A stretch of 57,350 nt of DNA from Bodo saltans (lineage: Eukaryota; Euglenozoa; Kinetoplastea; Eubodonida; Bodonidae). The stretch covers positions 1 through 57,350 of the forward strand of contig CYKH01001782.1 in assembly GCA_001460835.1 (NCBI GenBank), given 5' to 3'. The notes below the pieces were generated by a model that saw only the letters and a list, made by a program, of their open reading frames with translations, ran no database searches and was not told where the DNA came from. The position numbers and the translations under genes are program-made. Positions 28,579-38,145 of this stretch are shown piece by piece (positions within the stretch are counted from its first letter, which is position 1; each line of letters opens with the position of its first letter).

Positions 28579-28902
28579 CAAGAACGGATTAAATTGACTT
28601 TGAAATTGGCGAGGCGATCGTACGGGACTAAAAAGGAAAAGCTTGCGAAGACCTGTACCCGTCGCCTTTTCTGGTATTGCATAAGCAATTCGGAACCTCG
28701 TGCTGGGATGCGTGTACAAGTGTGGTGGAATGCGCGGCCTCTCAACCATGTACGCTTTGCGAACTGGAACCCTTCGGATTTGAAAGTACCCCCCAAAATA
28801 AGCAAAAAAACAAGGGGCTTGGAAGTGGAACGTACCCATGTTACGTTAGTTTTCTATTATTAAAGCAACATGGTGCTGGGTACTTTATCTCAAAGAGAAA
28901 GA
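28579..28902 (+). other. intergenic region, 324 nt
   Basis: 3' flank of the RHS-type gene. A cysteine-rich open frame without ATG runs from about 28677 (CTLCELEPFGFES), perhaps a fragment of coding sequence, but too short to assign. Confidence 0.35.
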
Positions 28903-30019
28903 ATGTTCCGCTCGCTTGCTCTCCTCCGCAAGGGTAAGTGGTCCATAGGGGCAGTGGTGGCTTCACTGGTGGACATGTCGGTTACAAAAGCGGAGGTGGC
29001 GGTGACAACGGCGTCCAGAGGAGCATCGAGTACGACGCCCCCTCCACGTGGCCGAGGGAATACGTCCAGACGGATACTAAAAAACTCTTCGTGGGTAACT
29101 TAAGGAAAAACGCCGCGGCAAACTTCAAACTTATCACGTATTTACATCAAGAGAACATGCAATTGGAGTTGTCGAAACAAATCGAGGACATCGCTGCAAA
29201 GCGAGCACCAAAGTATGTGCCCATCGAAGAGCAGCTGGCTACACACCTGAACAACGTAAAATACAGTTGCAACATGGTACTTCAAGAACAGAGCGAAGCG
29301 ATCGAAAACCTTTACTTGTCGCTGTCGGATGAGCACACAGGAAGCGAGAAGAGCAACATCTCGTTGTCTGCTTTTCACCCCGAGGCAGTGGCAAGACGCA
29401 ATTTGTCAAACACTTCGTCTTAGCGAAGTATGCTGAGGCATTCAAGCACGGGCGCGTGATAGTGCGATGCTGCGACATCGCAGCGAAGTCGCAAGCGAAG
29501 TGGATCACGCTTATCATGCAGAGTGAGAAGGGAACAGATCCGCTTAAAGATGCAACAAAAGGACTATGCGAGCTAGTCCGATCGCACGTTGAAATCGTCA
29601 CAGGCCGTACCCAACTAGAGTTGAACTGCGACACTTGCGTGAAGGCATACGAAACGTGGATGAGCGAAACGAAATCGTACTTCGACATTCCTGATGACAC
29701 CCCCGATGACACATGAATAATCCACTGATTATCCTTGACACCTGCGAGGTCCTAGGTGAACGCAACAACAAGAACTAATCTGCACACGTCGGTGAAACCA
29801 GGCACGCCGTACACGCTGCTGGAGTTGATGTGCCGCGTCATTCCCGCACGTCGGACGATGTTTGCGAGCGGCTGCAATGCGCAGAACACGGAGTTTGATG
29901 CAGAACACGGAGTTTGATGCAGAACACGGAGTTTGATGCAGAACACGGAGTTTCACGTGAACTTCGCGAACGTTGACATATTGGAGCCGCTCCCCACCGC
30001 TGAGGGAAAAGGCGCATAG
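28903..30019 (+). pseudogene. decayed P-loop NTPase gene (RHS/STAND-like), several frameshifts
   Basis: Pieces of one NTPase are spread over changing frames: MFRSLALLRKG (28903), then from 28938 a Gly-rich stretch and SIEYDAPSTWPREYVQ through ENLYLSLSDEH (to about 29350), then another frame with Walker A FSPRGSGKTQ (29372-29401) through FDIPDDTPDDT (to 29716), then Walker B PLIILDTCEVLG (from 29722), then TPYTLLELMCRVIPARRTMF (about 29801-29860) and finally FANVDILEPLPTAEGKG up to TAG 30017-30019. A 19-bp repeat expansion at 29882-29953 adds an in-frame stop. At least three frameshifts are needed to read through. The order Walker A, Walker B, sensor-like segment is that of a real NTPase; it is not a copy of the neighbouring RHS-type gene by eye. 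Non-functional as it stands. Confidence 0.7.
29882..29953 (+). repeat. 19-bp tandem repeat, 3.8 units
   Basis: The unit CAGAACACGGAGTTTGATG is repeated perfectly at 29882, 29901 and 29920, with a partial fourth at 29939. The three extra units add 57 bp (19 codons), so the frame is preserved on both sides but a TGA arises within the repeats. Confidence 0.95.
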
Positions 30020-30340
30020 GGTTGCCAAGAAAAAGTCTTGGCGCAAGAGTGACTGCAGCAATGACCGCGAAGAACGCCCTTCCTGTAGTTCTGTCCATGC
30101 ACGCCCTTCATTGGCTCACATATTTCGTTTCATGTTTGCATGTTGGTTGCTTCAACGATGCACAAAAGTAAAAAAAAAAACACAACATAAAACCAATCTT
30201 TGAGAAGTAGCGTAGGACATAACAATCATCATACTAAAACCAATCTTTGTCATGCGCCACTTGCGACGCCTTAACTTTGAGAACACGTTTTGCTTTTCTT
30301 TTTCGTCGTTTGTATGTTTTCAAGCTCAGCAGCTGCAACA
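30020..30340 (+). other. intergenic region, 321 nt
   Basis: Contains GGTTGCTTCAACGATGCACA (30145), which matches GGTTGCTTCAACACGTGCAA at 23117; ATGTTTGCATGTTGG just before it matches sequence at 25060. AAAACCAATCTTTG occurs twice (about 30189 and 30236). A T/C tract near 30287-30322 precedes the next gene. Confidence 0.5.
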
Positions 30341-33300
30341 ATGGCTTCGAGCTCAAAGAGAAGCCGGAGCGTATTTGCCGCACTGGTAGTGATAGCAATG
30401 CTGTATGTATTGTTCTCGTGGGGCGTTGCGCCTACACAAGCTCCACAGCATCGCCTCGTTTCATCTCAAAATGATCAACATGAACAGTGGGCGCCTACCA
30501 CCGAAGATCAAACCAGAGAAGAAGGTGAATCAACGACCCACGCACCAAGAGAACAAACACAACCCCCACAACCGCCACCGCTCAAGGAAACTATGGAGCA
30601 ACAACGAGGCAAGCAGTTTCCCTACTATTCATTTTCTTCACTGTTTCCACGGGACACCATCGCAGTGTTTATGAAAAGCTGTATCATCCACGATGGCGCA
30701 CGAACTGTTGACAGACAGCTGTCTCGAGCACTACTGTGCAGTAGAAACCCTCGAACCCCTGACGTAGGTTGTGCCGAGCAGCAACGTAAAACTCCCGAGC
30801 AGGCAATGTTATGCCAGCAGAAGGAGACGGAGTTGTTGAGTTGCAGCGCTGCCTTCGACACATGGCTTCCATGCCCGCGCAGCTCGACATCAAGTGGAGC
30901 TAGCAAGTTGGAGGACTGCACTGCGCATTATGGCCTGGCTCGCGTGGAGGCGTGGGTACCGATGCATTGTAAGTCTTCCTCTTTTTGGCAGCTTCTTGTA
31001 CAGAGTGTCTGCAATCGCGTGAGCTGTGCAGGGGCGTTGCACCAGCCCTCCTTGGTGGCTGGCACGTTCGATGCCACTACATTGCTACTGGGCGACGCGG
31101 TGTCGCGATCGCAGCGGCGTCCAGCGCATGCCCCGGCGTACATTGCCCCAGAGAATAGAACCGTTGCACCATTTCCGAAGCACGTGCAGTGCTTTCAGCC
31201 CCCGTCTCACAACGCAACAGCAGGACGAGTTGCCACCTTCCACGGCATCAACTTTGGGTACCCCCTCGACATGATGATGGACGTTGAAGACGAGGAGGAA
31301 TATGTCAAACGCAACAGTAGTGGCAACCCGAGCCACATGGATAAATTATTTGGGTTCTCCGTATCCGGTCCCAAGTCTGGCGGCGGAAGGGAGTACGGCC
31401 TCAACGATGAGTACCGGCTCATGTTCGATATGCGCCGTAGTATGTTTGCCTTCACCACCCGTCGATGGGGCTGGGACTGCCTGCGGCACGTGGAGCAACT
31501 CGGGGCAGGAATCTTGTCGTTATTTATCGATTTGCCCCTTGCCCCATCCACAATCTTGGAAGCCCTCCCACGACGAGAACTATTTGATGCGTTGGGGAGA
31601 CCTGAGATTCGTCACGTGGGTGCGTTGTGGACACCAGAGTCCAAGCCCAACCCCGAGCCGGACAATTATTTCATCTACACTGGCCTGCACAAGCAAGATG
31701 GTGGCGCACATGTGGCCATCAATGCATCGGTGCTGCCGTTCGTTGATGTCACGCGTCTAGATGAATCTGATTATGCGTTGCATCGGCGTCAGTTGTTGAC
31801 CTATTCAAGGCAACACTTAACGACCGCTGCCATGGCCGCATCCGTACTTCAACGGATGGGGCATCCCGAGGCACGGAGAGTTTTGTATCTGCATGGTGTG
31901 ACCCACCTCGACTTCTTGAAGGTGTCCATGCATCATGGACTTGTGAACGGGCTCGGGCTGGACGTCGTGTCGTACCCTCGCAGCGAGGCCCACTTTCAAG
32001 CAGTGAATGTGTCGACGATGAACGATCTCGAGGAGGCCCGAGGCCGCCACCTGCGCGCACACGGGAATGGGTATGGCTACGGAATGCGGATTTATGATGG
32101 GGAGGAGGGTCACGTGGAGGCGACCAACCTGGAGCGTCGTATCTTCAACAAAGAGTTTGACATCATTCTGTTCAGTTTTACGTCGTACTCGCCCAGCCTT
32201 ACGAAGCAACTTCCGCTGTTTCGAGAAGTCGTGAGCGTCTATCCCCCTGATAGAATAGCGTTTCTTAATGGCGACGACACGTTCGGAGCGCCCAGCGATG
32301 GGCGACCGCCACCCTTGGCGCTGTATGCTACCAAATTCGGCCACGTGTTTATGCGTGAGCTGTATCCGTTGGCTGAGGTTTGCCCTGACCCCAAGCTCGA
32401 ACGCACCGAGCTCCTGGTGCAACAAGGCACAACACTTGCTGCGCTTCGCAACACAACCAACACCACCCCCAACGCGACAACATCATCGTCGTCAGAGGTG
32501 GAGGGGGGAGTTAGTATGTGCAACTCAGCCCCCGTTGCAGCAACGCCTTTCCCATTTGAGCACTCCTCTCGCGTGGCGACTACGACGGATGCGTTTCTTG
32601 CGCACGTGGACCCCGGCAACCTGCATCATGTGCGATCATTTGTGATGTCTGTGCGTGAGCATAGTCGGCTCTCAAAACCGCTCATTGTCCTGATCGCATC
32701 TGAACACAAAACTCTCACCGCATTGCGGGAGATCATGATCAAGGGCGAGCTGGACGTTGCGCGTCCCGTCGTCGTGCACTTCGCCGACAAAGTCGCCAAT
32801 GACCTCAACTATGAGGGCGTGTCCGTTCAGCGGCGTTTCTTGGCTGCAGTGCAGAACGTGTTGATGTCCCCGGTGGTCTACGGCATTCAACGATTTGTGG
32901 TGGTCTATCTTGACACCCCAGTGCTGTTCCGCGGGGATCTGCTGCGCAGTGTCGGCACTTCGGAGCTCTGGTTCACTCGTCATTCCATTCTTTCCAACGC
33001 GCATCATGTGGGTAGTTCACGATTTTGTTTTGGGGCACTGCCGAGCGTCGACCCCACGCACCAGTTGCATATCGGTCATCAACTGTTCGGCGGCTATCGA
33101 GGGTCCCTCCTACAACTTATCAGTGCGGTGGAGTCTGTCTACTCGTCGATGGGATCGGTCTGGTGCGGCTTCGATGCGGCGTTAAACTTCGTGCTGCACA
33201 ATGGCACATTTGATGGCCGAGCAACAGTGTTTTCCTCTGAGCGGGGCCCAGTGGTGTACGACGAGTTCCAGAGCGACGCCGTCTGTGCGTTGTACAAGCC

Positions 33301-33415
33301 GCTGGTGAGACCTACGCGAGAGGGATCCGATCTCAAGTCTGTGACAATCCCTTGCGCGATGACAAGTCTTGCGGCGGTGGTCGTGGGAGATTGGTGCAAA
33401 CTGATTGCTCTGTAG
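30341..33415 (+). CDS. type II membrane protein with two glycosyltransferase-like modules
   Basis: About 1024 residues. A short basic N-terminus (SSSKRSRS) precedes one membrane helix (VFAALVVIAMLYVLFSWGV, about 13-31), then a Pro/Gln/Thr stalk, the topology of Golgi glycosyltransferases. A Cys-rich region follows (100-260). Module 1 (about 440-690) ends with FDIILFSFTSYS, YPPDRIAFLNGDD and HVFMRELYP, the layout of a GT-B-like or polysaccharide-transfer domain. Module 2 (about 745-1015) has VVYLDTPVLFRGDL, HQLFGGYRGSL and CGFDAALNFVLHNGTF, resembling GT-A-like enzymes with the metal-binding Asp in an unusual DTP context. N-glycosylation sequons are common. Enzyme class is inferred; no family name is certain. 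ATG 30314 is in frame, but the first AG after the T/C tract (30323-30324) lies beyond it, favouring 30341. Confidence 0.6.
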   Translation: MASSSKRSRSVFAALVVIAMLYVLFSWGVAPTQAPQHRLVSSQNDQHEQWAPTTEDQTREEGESTTHAPREQTQPPQPPPLKETMEQQRGKQFPYYSFSSLFPRDTIAVFMKSCIIHDGARTVDRQLSRALLCSRNPRTPDVGCAEQQRKTPEQAMLCQQKETELLSCSAAFDTWLPCPRSSTSSGASKLEDCTAHYGLARVEAWVPMHCKSSSFWQLLVQSVCNRVSCAGALHQPSLVAGTFDATTLLLGDAVSRSQRRPAHAPAYIAPENRTVAPFPKHVQCFQPPSHNATAGRVATFHGINFGYPLDMMMDVEDEEEYVKRNSSGNPSHMDKLFGFSVSGPKSGGGREYGLNDEYRLMFDMRRSMFAFTTRRWGWDCLRHVEQLGAGILSLFIDLPLAPSTILEALPRRELFDALGRPEIRHVGALWTPESKPNPEPDNYFIYTGLHKQDGGAHVAINASVLPFVDVTRLDESDYALHRRQLLTYSRQHLTTAAMAASVLQRMGHPEARRVLYLHGVTHLDFLKVSMHHGLVNGLGLDVVSYPRSEAHFQAVNVSTMNDLEEARGRHLRAHGNGYGYGMRIYDGEEGHVEATNLERRIFNKEFDIILFSFTSYSPSLTKQLPLFREVVSVYPPDRIAFLNGDDTFGAPSDGRPPPLALYATKFGHVFMRELYPLAEVCPDPKLERTELLVQQGTTLAALRNTTNTTPNATTSSSSEVEGGVSMCNSAPVAATPFPFEHSSRVATTTDAFLAHVDPGNLHHVRSFVMSVREHSRLSKPLIVLIASEHKTLTALREIMIKGELDVARPVVVHFADKVANDLNYEGVSVQRRFLAAVQNVLMSPVVYGIQRFVVVYLDTPVLFRGDLLRSVGTSELWFTRHSILSNAHHVGSSRFCFGALPSVDPTHQLHIGHQLFGGYRGSLLQLISAVESVYSSMGSVWCGFDAALNFVLHNGTFDGRATVFSSERGPVVYDEFQSDAVCALYKPLVRPTREGSDLKSVTIPCAMTSLAAVVVGDWCKLIAL

Positions 33416-33612
33416 ATGATGATGCACCATGGTGAAGATGTTGCGCATCACATTGATAGGCCATCTTTGGCTGCGCTGTGTGATGTTTCCTTTAGTTTCC
33501 TCTGCACTATTCGCTTTACCGTTCGTGAAGATGTGCTCCTTATTTTTGATCAAGACTAAAAAGTCTTTCCTCCAACTTTATTGTTGTTGCACAATAGCGT
33601 CTCTTCAAGAAT

Positions 33613-36600
33613 ATGCTACACAGGGGACTCAACGATTACGCTCAGCGCAAGCTGATGCTGGAGCCACATAAAAGTGCCAAGCCCTTACCACCAGCTCCTC
33701 TCTCTCTAACTCAAAACGGCTTGCCTCAGGCTCGACCAAACACAGCCGGTGGACAACAAAGTAGTGCCCAAACGACAACAGCCTCACCGCAACCTGCACT
33801 GCAGTCATCTTTCCATCATCAATCATCGTCAGCGGTTGTGTTGGAATGCGACAATGAAGAGGCCATGCCTGAGGGCGTGGTCGGCGAGATTTACACAGCC
33901 CGTGCAGGTGTGAATGCTGTCATGTCCGAACTTGCCCCACAACTAGCCCCCCACCTCCCTCACGCAACGGTTTTGCAGCAGCAGCAAGCGCCACCATTGC
34001 ATCGAGGAGGTGGAGGTAAATCACAGTTTGTGCGTCCTGCCTCCGGTGCTGTGTCATCATCTGCTGCTGCCGGCGCTCGTAGGCGACCACAGTCAACAAA
34101 AAGTGCCCACGAGAAAGTATCTGAGCACCGCCCCAAACAGAAAAATGAAGCGACGACACGATCACCTCCCCGCTCACCACCACGACCTCAACCATACTCA
34201 GTCGGTAGCGGAGAGGTTCACGGTTTCCGCTTCTTGCCACCCACAGATCGCTCCGATGTAGAGCTAGAAATTTTACATTGGCGTCAGCAGGCAGCGGAGA
34301 AACAATCTCACCAGCATCAGTCGTTGTTCCAATGGGCAATGGCGGAGCTTAACGCGATTGATGCGCACGACAGTGCAACGATTCGTGATGGACCTGCACC
34401 CACTATTCCGTCGCATTTTTCTGTTCACGCACTGTACACAATCTTTGGCGAACTCCTTGGCGCGTTATGCCCGTGGACAGAACTACAATCTCGACTGCTC
34501 GGCAAGCTGAAGGACTGCCTGTTTCTGCCGAGAAAAGAGCTTGTCCAAAACTTCAGCAGTCTGGGGCACTCTAAAATATTTCTGCAAACAGTGAGCAACA
34601 TGCCACTGTTCGAGTTTGGTGAGAAGGATGAAGACGAGGAGGACTCGTGGGACGCTGAAGGTTCCAAGCGCGATCCTGGAGCATCATGCACCACTGCTGA
34701 AGCCAGCTTTGCTCCATCAGCTTCAGCCGCGTACCAAGATGCGTCGGCGGAGGGCGACACGCCCAGCAACCAACAAGACGCTCAGGGAGAGGAGGAGGAT
34801 GTTAACACTCACGTGCATCTTGATAAGCTTTCTAAGTTGCAAGAGGCAGCTGCAGCCGCTGCGGCCGCCGACAGTGCCGGGGAGGACGCATCGTGGTCGC
34901 TTGTCGTACAGATGCAGGATGCTCGCATCGGCACGCTCTTACAAAAGCTGCGCATGAACAACTCTGCCATTGTCGCCCTGCGTGGGTTGCTCAAATCTGT
35001 TTTCAACCGCGAGGATCGAAGTCTTCAGCGCGTTAGTTTCAATGGGTGGCGCAGCATCGTGCACAGCTCCAACCAGCAACAGAAGCGTTTGATTCGATTC
35101 TTTGATCATAGCGCCCTCGTGATCTTCAAAGGAATGTTTTTTAGACGTTGGGCTCGTGCCGTGGCGGTGGGGCGACGGCAGCGGCTGATTCGTGCCAAGG
35201 ACGAAGCAGTCCACAGTGCCAAACAGATGGAACGGCGCCTCCGAGAAGCGGTGCAGGTGGGACGAGAGGAGGTGACACGAGAATTAGAAAAGGTGAAGGC
35301 CACGTTGTCCGATGAGCGCGGGACTCGGGAGCGCCAGCTGTCAAGCATGCTGGCGGAGATGGAAGCACTTGGAGACCGCATCGGCGGCCTCAATCATTAC
35401 CTGAAGCTTACGGTGACGCACAAGAACTTATGGCGGACACTGTGGTTGACACACCATCGCGAGAACCGCCTCCCTCAGCTCCTCATTGGCACGTTAAAGG
35501 ACGAGGCGGGGAAGTTTAGGGACGCACTTCGAGTGTACGTGGGAGCCCCTGCTGCCGGTGGAGCAAAAGGACGTTCACCGGTGCATCCGAGCTCCAGCGG
35601 AGCTGCAGAGGAGTCTGTTGCCAACAGCGAGCCCGTCTCACCCCAAGCTGGTGGAGACAATGGTGCGCTGGTTGGACAACATATTCAGCGCACGACTACA
35701 CCTGCAGGCGGTGGTGCGAATAGTACACCAACACAACAAGTTCAAGCTTTAAATCAAACCAGCAGTGCGAGGGCAGCGTTGCGTCTTAAATTAGAGACGG
35801 TGCTCATTGCCTGGGTGAACGACGTGCTCGTCCGCTTGCACGTGCAGCGTTTTTTGATTGCTGTCCGTGATGATTTATCTGACGGTGTCATTTTTGCAGC
35901 CTTGGCATTTGCGTTGGATAGAACTCGTAGTCCCACGGAGCGCTTTATGGAGGAGTCCGTGCGACGTTTGTCTCCCGCCGCGTTGGGCAGGCGCCTCGTT
36001 GGTGCCCTCAAGCAAGCATCTCGTCGGAGCGCGTCGTGCTTTCAAGGCATTCCGATGCTTCAACTGTATTCCGCAATGAACGACCGCTTTGATGAGAAGG
36101 CAGTGCTGTCCCTCACCTCCGTCGAGGACCCGTGGTATCTGTGGGCCTTGGCAACGTTGTTCGTGGACTATTGCATGCTGCAGGTCTACCCAGAGCCGTT
36201 GGAGTCTCCAAACGGACTGGCACCATCTGGAGCGCAGCCGGCCGGGAAGAAGAAAACGTCCCGCAGTCCCTCCACATCGGAGATTGGTGCGTCGCCAGCT
36301 ACCACCGCTGCTGGGCCACCACTACCACCGCCACGATCTGCGGCGCGGTTGATGTGCAAAGACGCAACGCAGTTTTTGATTCATCAAGACTCACGAAGCG
36401 ACTTACACGTCCCCGAGATTATCCTCGACGCTGCGGATTATGTGGCAAGCTCCCCCATGAGGCCGTACACCGGCCATCGACTGCTGGGAGGTCAAGTCCC
36501 CTCTGTCGTCATCAAGCGGTCGTCTGCTGGCGGTGGTGGCCGCTCTGTTGGTGGACACGCGCCGTCGCTCTTCCCGGGAGGAGGGGGCTCTCACAACCCG

Positions 36601-37923
36601 TCGCTCTCCACGAATGCAACCGATCCGAAAGGTAAGCAGGCCCTACAGCAACATCTCCAGCAGAAACATCTCCAACAACTGCGCCCAGTCACCGCGTTCC
36701 ACCCGAGCGGCCCTACGTCCCCAACACACGGCGTCTCCCCGTCCACGTCTAACCTTGGTACGATTCGCAAGAAAGTCCCCGCCCCTCCCCATGCATCTAG
36801 CGCAGGCAGCAACTTCGGGAGATCACGCGGTAGAGCAGCAGGAGCTGTCTCACCGGATCAGGCCTCACAATTTGGCAGCGGGAATGTGAGCCCAACAAGC
36901 AACAGCCCAACGCCTACTGCCGATCCTTCCCAAGGGGGCTTCCAACTCGATCCCACAGAACTCGCCGGCATGAGAAGCTTCGGTCCCACGCCAGTCAACA
37001 CTCCCGACGGCCGCCTCAACATGTCCGGACCATCTGCTCTAGAATCCCTCTTACCGCTCATGCGTGGTAAGACTGAGCACTCCGGCATTGCGCAGATGCT
37101 GAATGATGTGCTGGGCGATGGCCCAGATGAAGACGAGGACGACGATGATGACACACGAGAGCCGTCAGTCGATAGCAACACGGCACGTATGGATGCCGAC
37201 GAACGACGAGCGTTGTTTGTTGCTGGCGCCGGTCACTTCGATGAGTTCGACGCGTATTTATCTTCTGTGACGACACAACCGCAGCACCAATCGCAGCTTC
37301 ACGCTGCAGCAACTGGAGCTAATGCAGTCTCACCCACCACCGGCCTAGGTGACGTCGTAACGGTGCATGAACGCAGCAGGAGAGGTTCGGTGGAGTTCGT
37401 CGGCACTTCCTCTCGACCCAACACGCCCATCATCGCGCAGCAGTTGTCTCCGGTGTCCCCGGTGGACGACGGCATTTCAATGTACGATGCGGTGATCTGT
37501 GGCAAGATGCAAGCCGAGGGAATGCAGCGCAAGAAGGCGTGGACTGATGTAGCACGGTTGGTGATTACAGCAGTATGCTCCTATGGTATATTAGATCGAT
37601 TTCAAGGGCAATCGTCTCACTCCACTAATGCTGCAGCACATTCGATATCAAGTGGTGGTGTGACAGCACATCAGCTGCACAGCATAAGTGGCACTCATCC
37701 CAACAATACGATGGGCACTAAAGGTGCAGGGGGGTCGGCGATGTCAATCAGTGCAAAGAGCTCTTCGGTGCTTTCAAGAGTAGGTGGAGGCAGCAGCAGC
37801 AGTGGTCCTGGAAGCGGCGTCTTGCATGCATCCCTGTGGGATCCAAAAAACGCAAGCGTCTCTCACGTACCGACGCCAACGGACGGGCCGTTGAATGCCC
37901 CGTTGCATCATGGCTCCCTTTAG
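33613..37923 (+). CDS. large protein with coiled coil and calponin-homology-like domain
   Basis: 1436 residues. The N-terminal 210 residues are low complexity (Gln/Pro/Ser/His). Residues 470-600 are basic and helical, with two Sfi1-like units (RVSFNGWRSIV, MFFRRWARAV) and a coiled coil (ERRLREAVQVGREEVTRELE). A CH-like domain begins at about 725: LIAWVNDVLVRLHVQRFLIA, then DDLSDGVIFAALAF, matching the WxN...DxxDGxxF signature of CH domains, which bind actin or microtubule ends. Residues 860-1436 are mostly Ser/Pro/Gly-rich with an acidic run of Asp (about 1175). A cytoskeletal or basal-body role is inferred. In-frame ATG 33655 is an alternative start. Confidence 0.7.
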   Translation: MLHRGLNDYAQRKLMLEPHKSAKPLPPAPLSLTQNGLPQARPNTAGGQQSSAQTTTASPQPALQSSFHHQSSSAVVLECDNEEAMPEGVVGEIYTARAGVNAVMSELAPQLAPHLPHATVLQQQQAPPLHRGGGGKSQFVRPASGAVSSSAAAGARRRPQSTKSAHEKVSEHRPKQKNEATTRSPPRSPPRPQPYSVGSGEVHGFRFLPPTDRSDVELEILHWRQQAAEKQSHQHQSLFQWAMAELNAIDAHDSATIRDGPAPTIPSHFSVHALYTIFGELLGALCPWTELQSRLLGKLKDCLFLPRKELVQNFSSLGHSKIFLQTVSNMPLFEFGEKDEDEEDSWDAEGSKRDPGASCTTAEASFAPSASAAYQDASAEGDTPSNQQDAQGEEEDVNTHVHLDKLSKLQEAAAAAAAADSAGEDASWSLVVQMQDARIGTLLQKLRMNNSAIVALRGLLKSVFNREDRSLQRVSFNGWRSIVHSSNQQQKRLIRFFDHSALVIFKGMFFRRWARAVAVGRRQRLIRAKDEAVHSAKQMERRLREAVQVGREEVTRELEKVKATLSDERGTRERQLSSMLAEMEALGDRIGGLNHYLKLTVTHKNLWRTLWLTHHRENRLPQLLIGTLKDEAGKFRDALRVYVGAPAAGGAKGRSPVHPSSSGAAEESVANSEPVSPQAGGDNGALVGQHIQRTTTPAGGGANSTPTQQVQALNQTSSARAALRLKLETVLIAWVNDVLVRLHVQRFLIAVRDDLSDGVIFAALAFALDRTRSPTERFMEESVRRLSPAALGRRLVGALKQASRRSASCFQGIPMLQLYSAMNDRFDEKAVLSLTSVEDPWYLWALATLFVDYCMLQVYPEPLESPNGLAPSGAQPAGKKKTSRSPSTSEIGASPATTAAGPPLPPPRSAARLMCKDATQFLIHQDSRSDLHVPEIILDAADYVASSPMRPYTGHRLLGGQVPSVVIKRSSAGGGGRSVGGHAPSLFPGGGGSHNPSLSTNATDPKGKQALQQHLQQKHLQQLRPVTAFHPSGPTSPTHGVSPSTSNLGTIRKKVPAPPHASSAGSNFGRSRGRAAGAVSPDQASQFGSGNVSPTSNSPTPTADPSQGGFQLDPTELAGMRSFGPTPVNTPDGRLNMSGPSALESLLPLMRGKTEHSGIAQMLNDVLGDGPDEDEDDDDDTREPSVDSNTARMDADERRALFVAGAGHFDEFDAYLSSVTTQPQHQSQLHAAATGANAVSPTTGLGDVVTVHERSRRGSVEFVGTSSRPNTPIIAQQLSPVSPVDDGISMYDAVICGKMQAEGMQRKKAWTDVARLVITAVCSYGILDRFQGQSSHSTNAAAHSISSGGVTAHQLHSISGTHPNNTMGTKGAGGSAMSISAKSSSVLSRVGGGSSSSGPGSGVLHASLWDPKNASVSHVPTPTDGPLNAPLHHGSL

Positions 37924-38145
37924 AGGGGCGAGCGACGAGAATTCTCTCGTTGTGCTCGCCTCTTAATGTGAGATCATATTTGTCATGTGATGTACAACAC
38001 AGTGTAGAAGAAGTCCGACGAAACGCACCAGCAAAAGATTGCCTCAACGATGATATTTAAAGACAAACTCAACCACATGAGCATTTGTAGTAACTCCGCT
38101 TTACTCATTTTTTGATTAGGAAGGGCATTACTGGACTCGTTTATA

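Noticed and set aside
28677-28937. Cys-rich 86-codon frame between the RHS-type gene and the pseudogene
   Set aside because: No ATG start and no recognisable family; possibly a gene fragment but not supportable.
28934-28948. GTAAGT...ATAG resembling a cis-intron
   Set aside because: Only about 15 nt long, far too short for splicing, and removal would not restore the frame.
31817-32425. 202-codon - strand frame opposite the glycosyltransferase-like gene
   Set aside because: Compositional shadow; no domain and wrong strand for the cluster.
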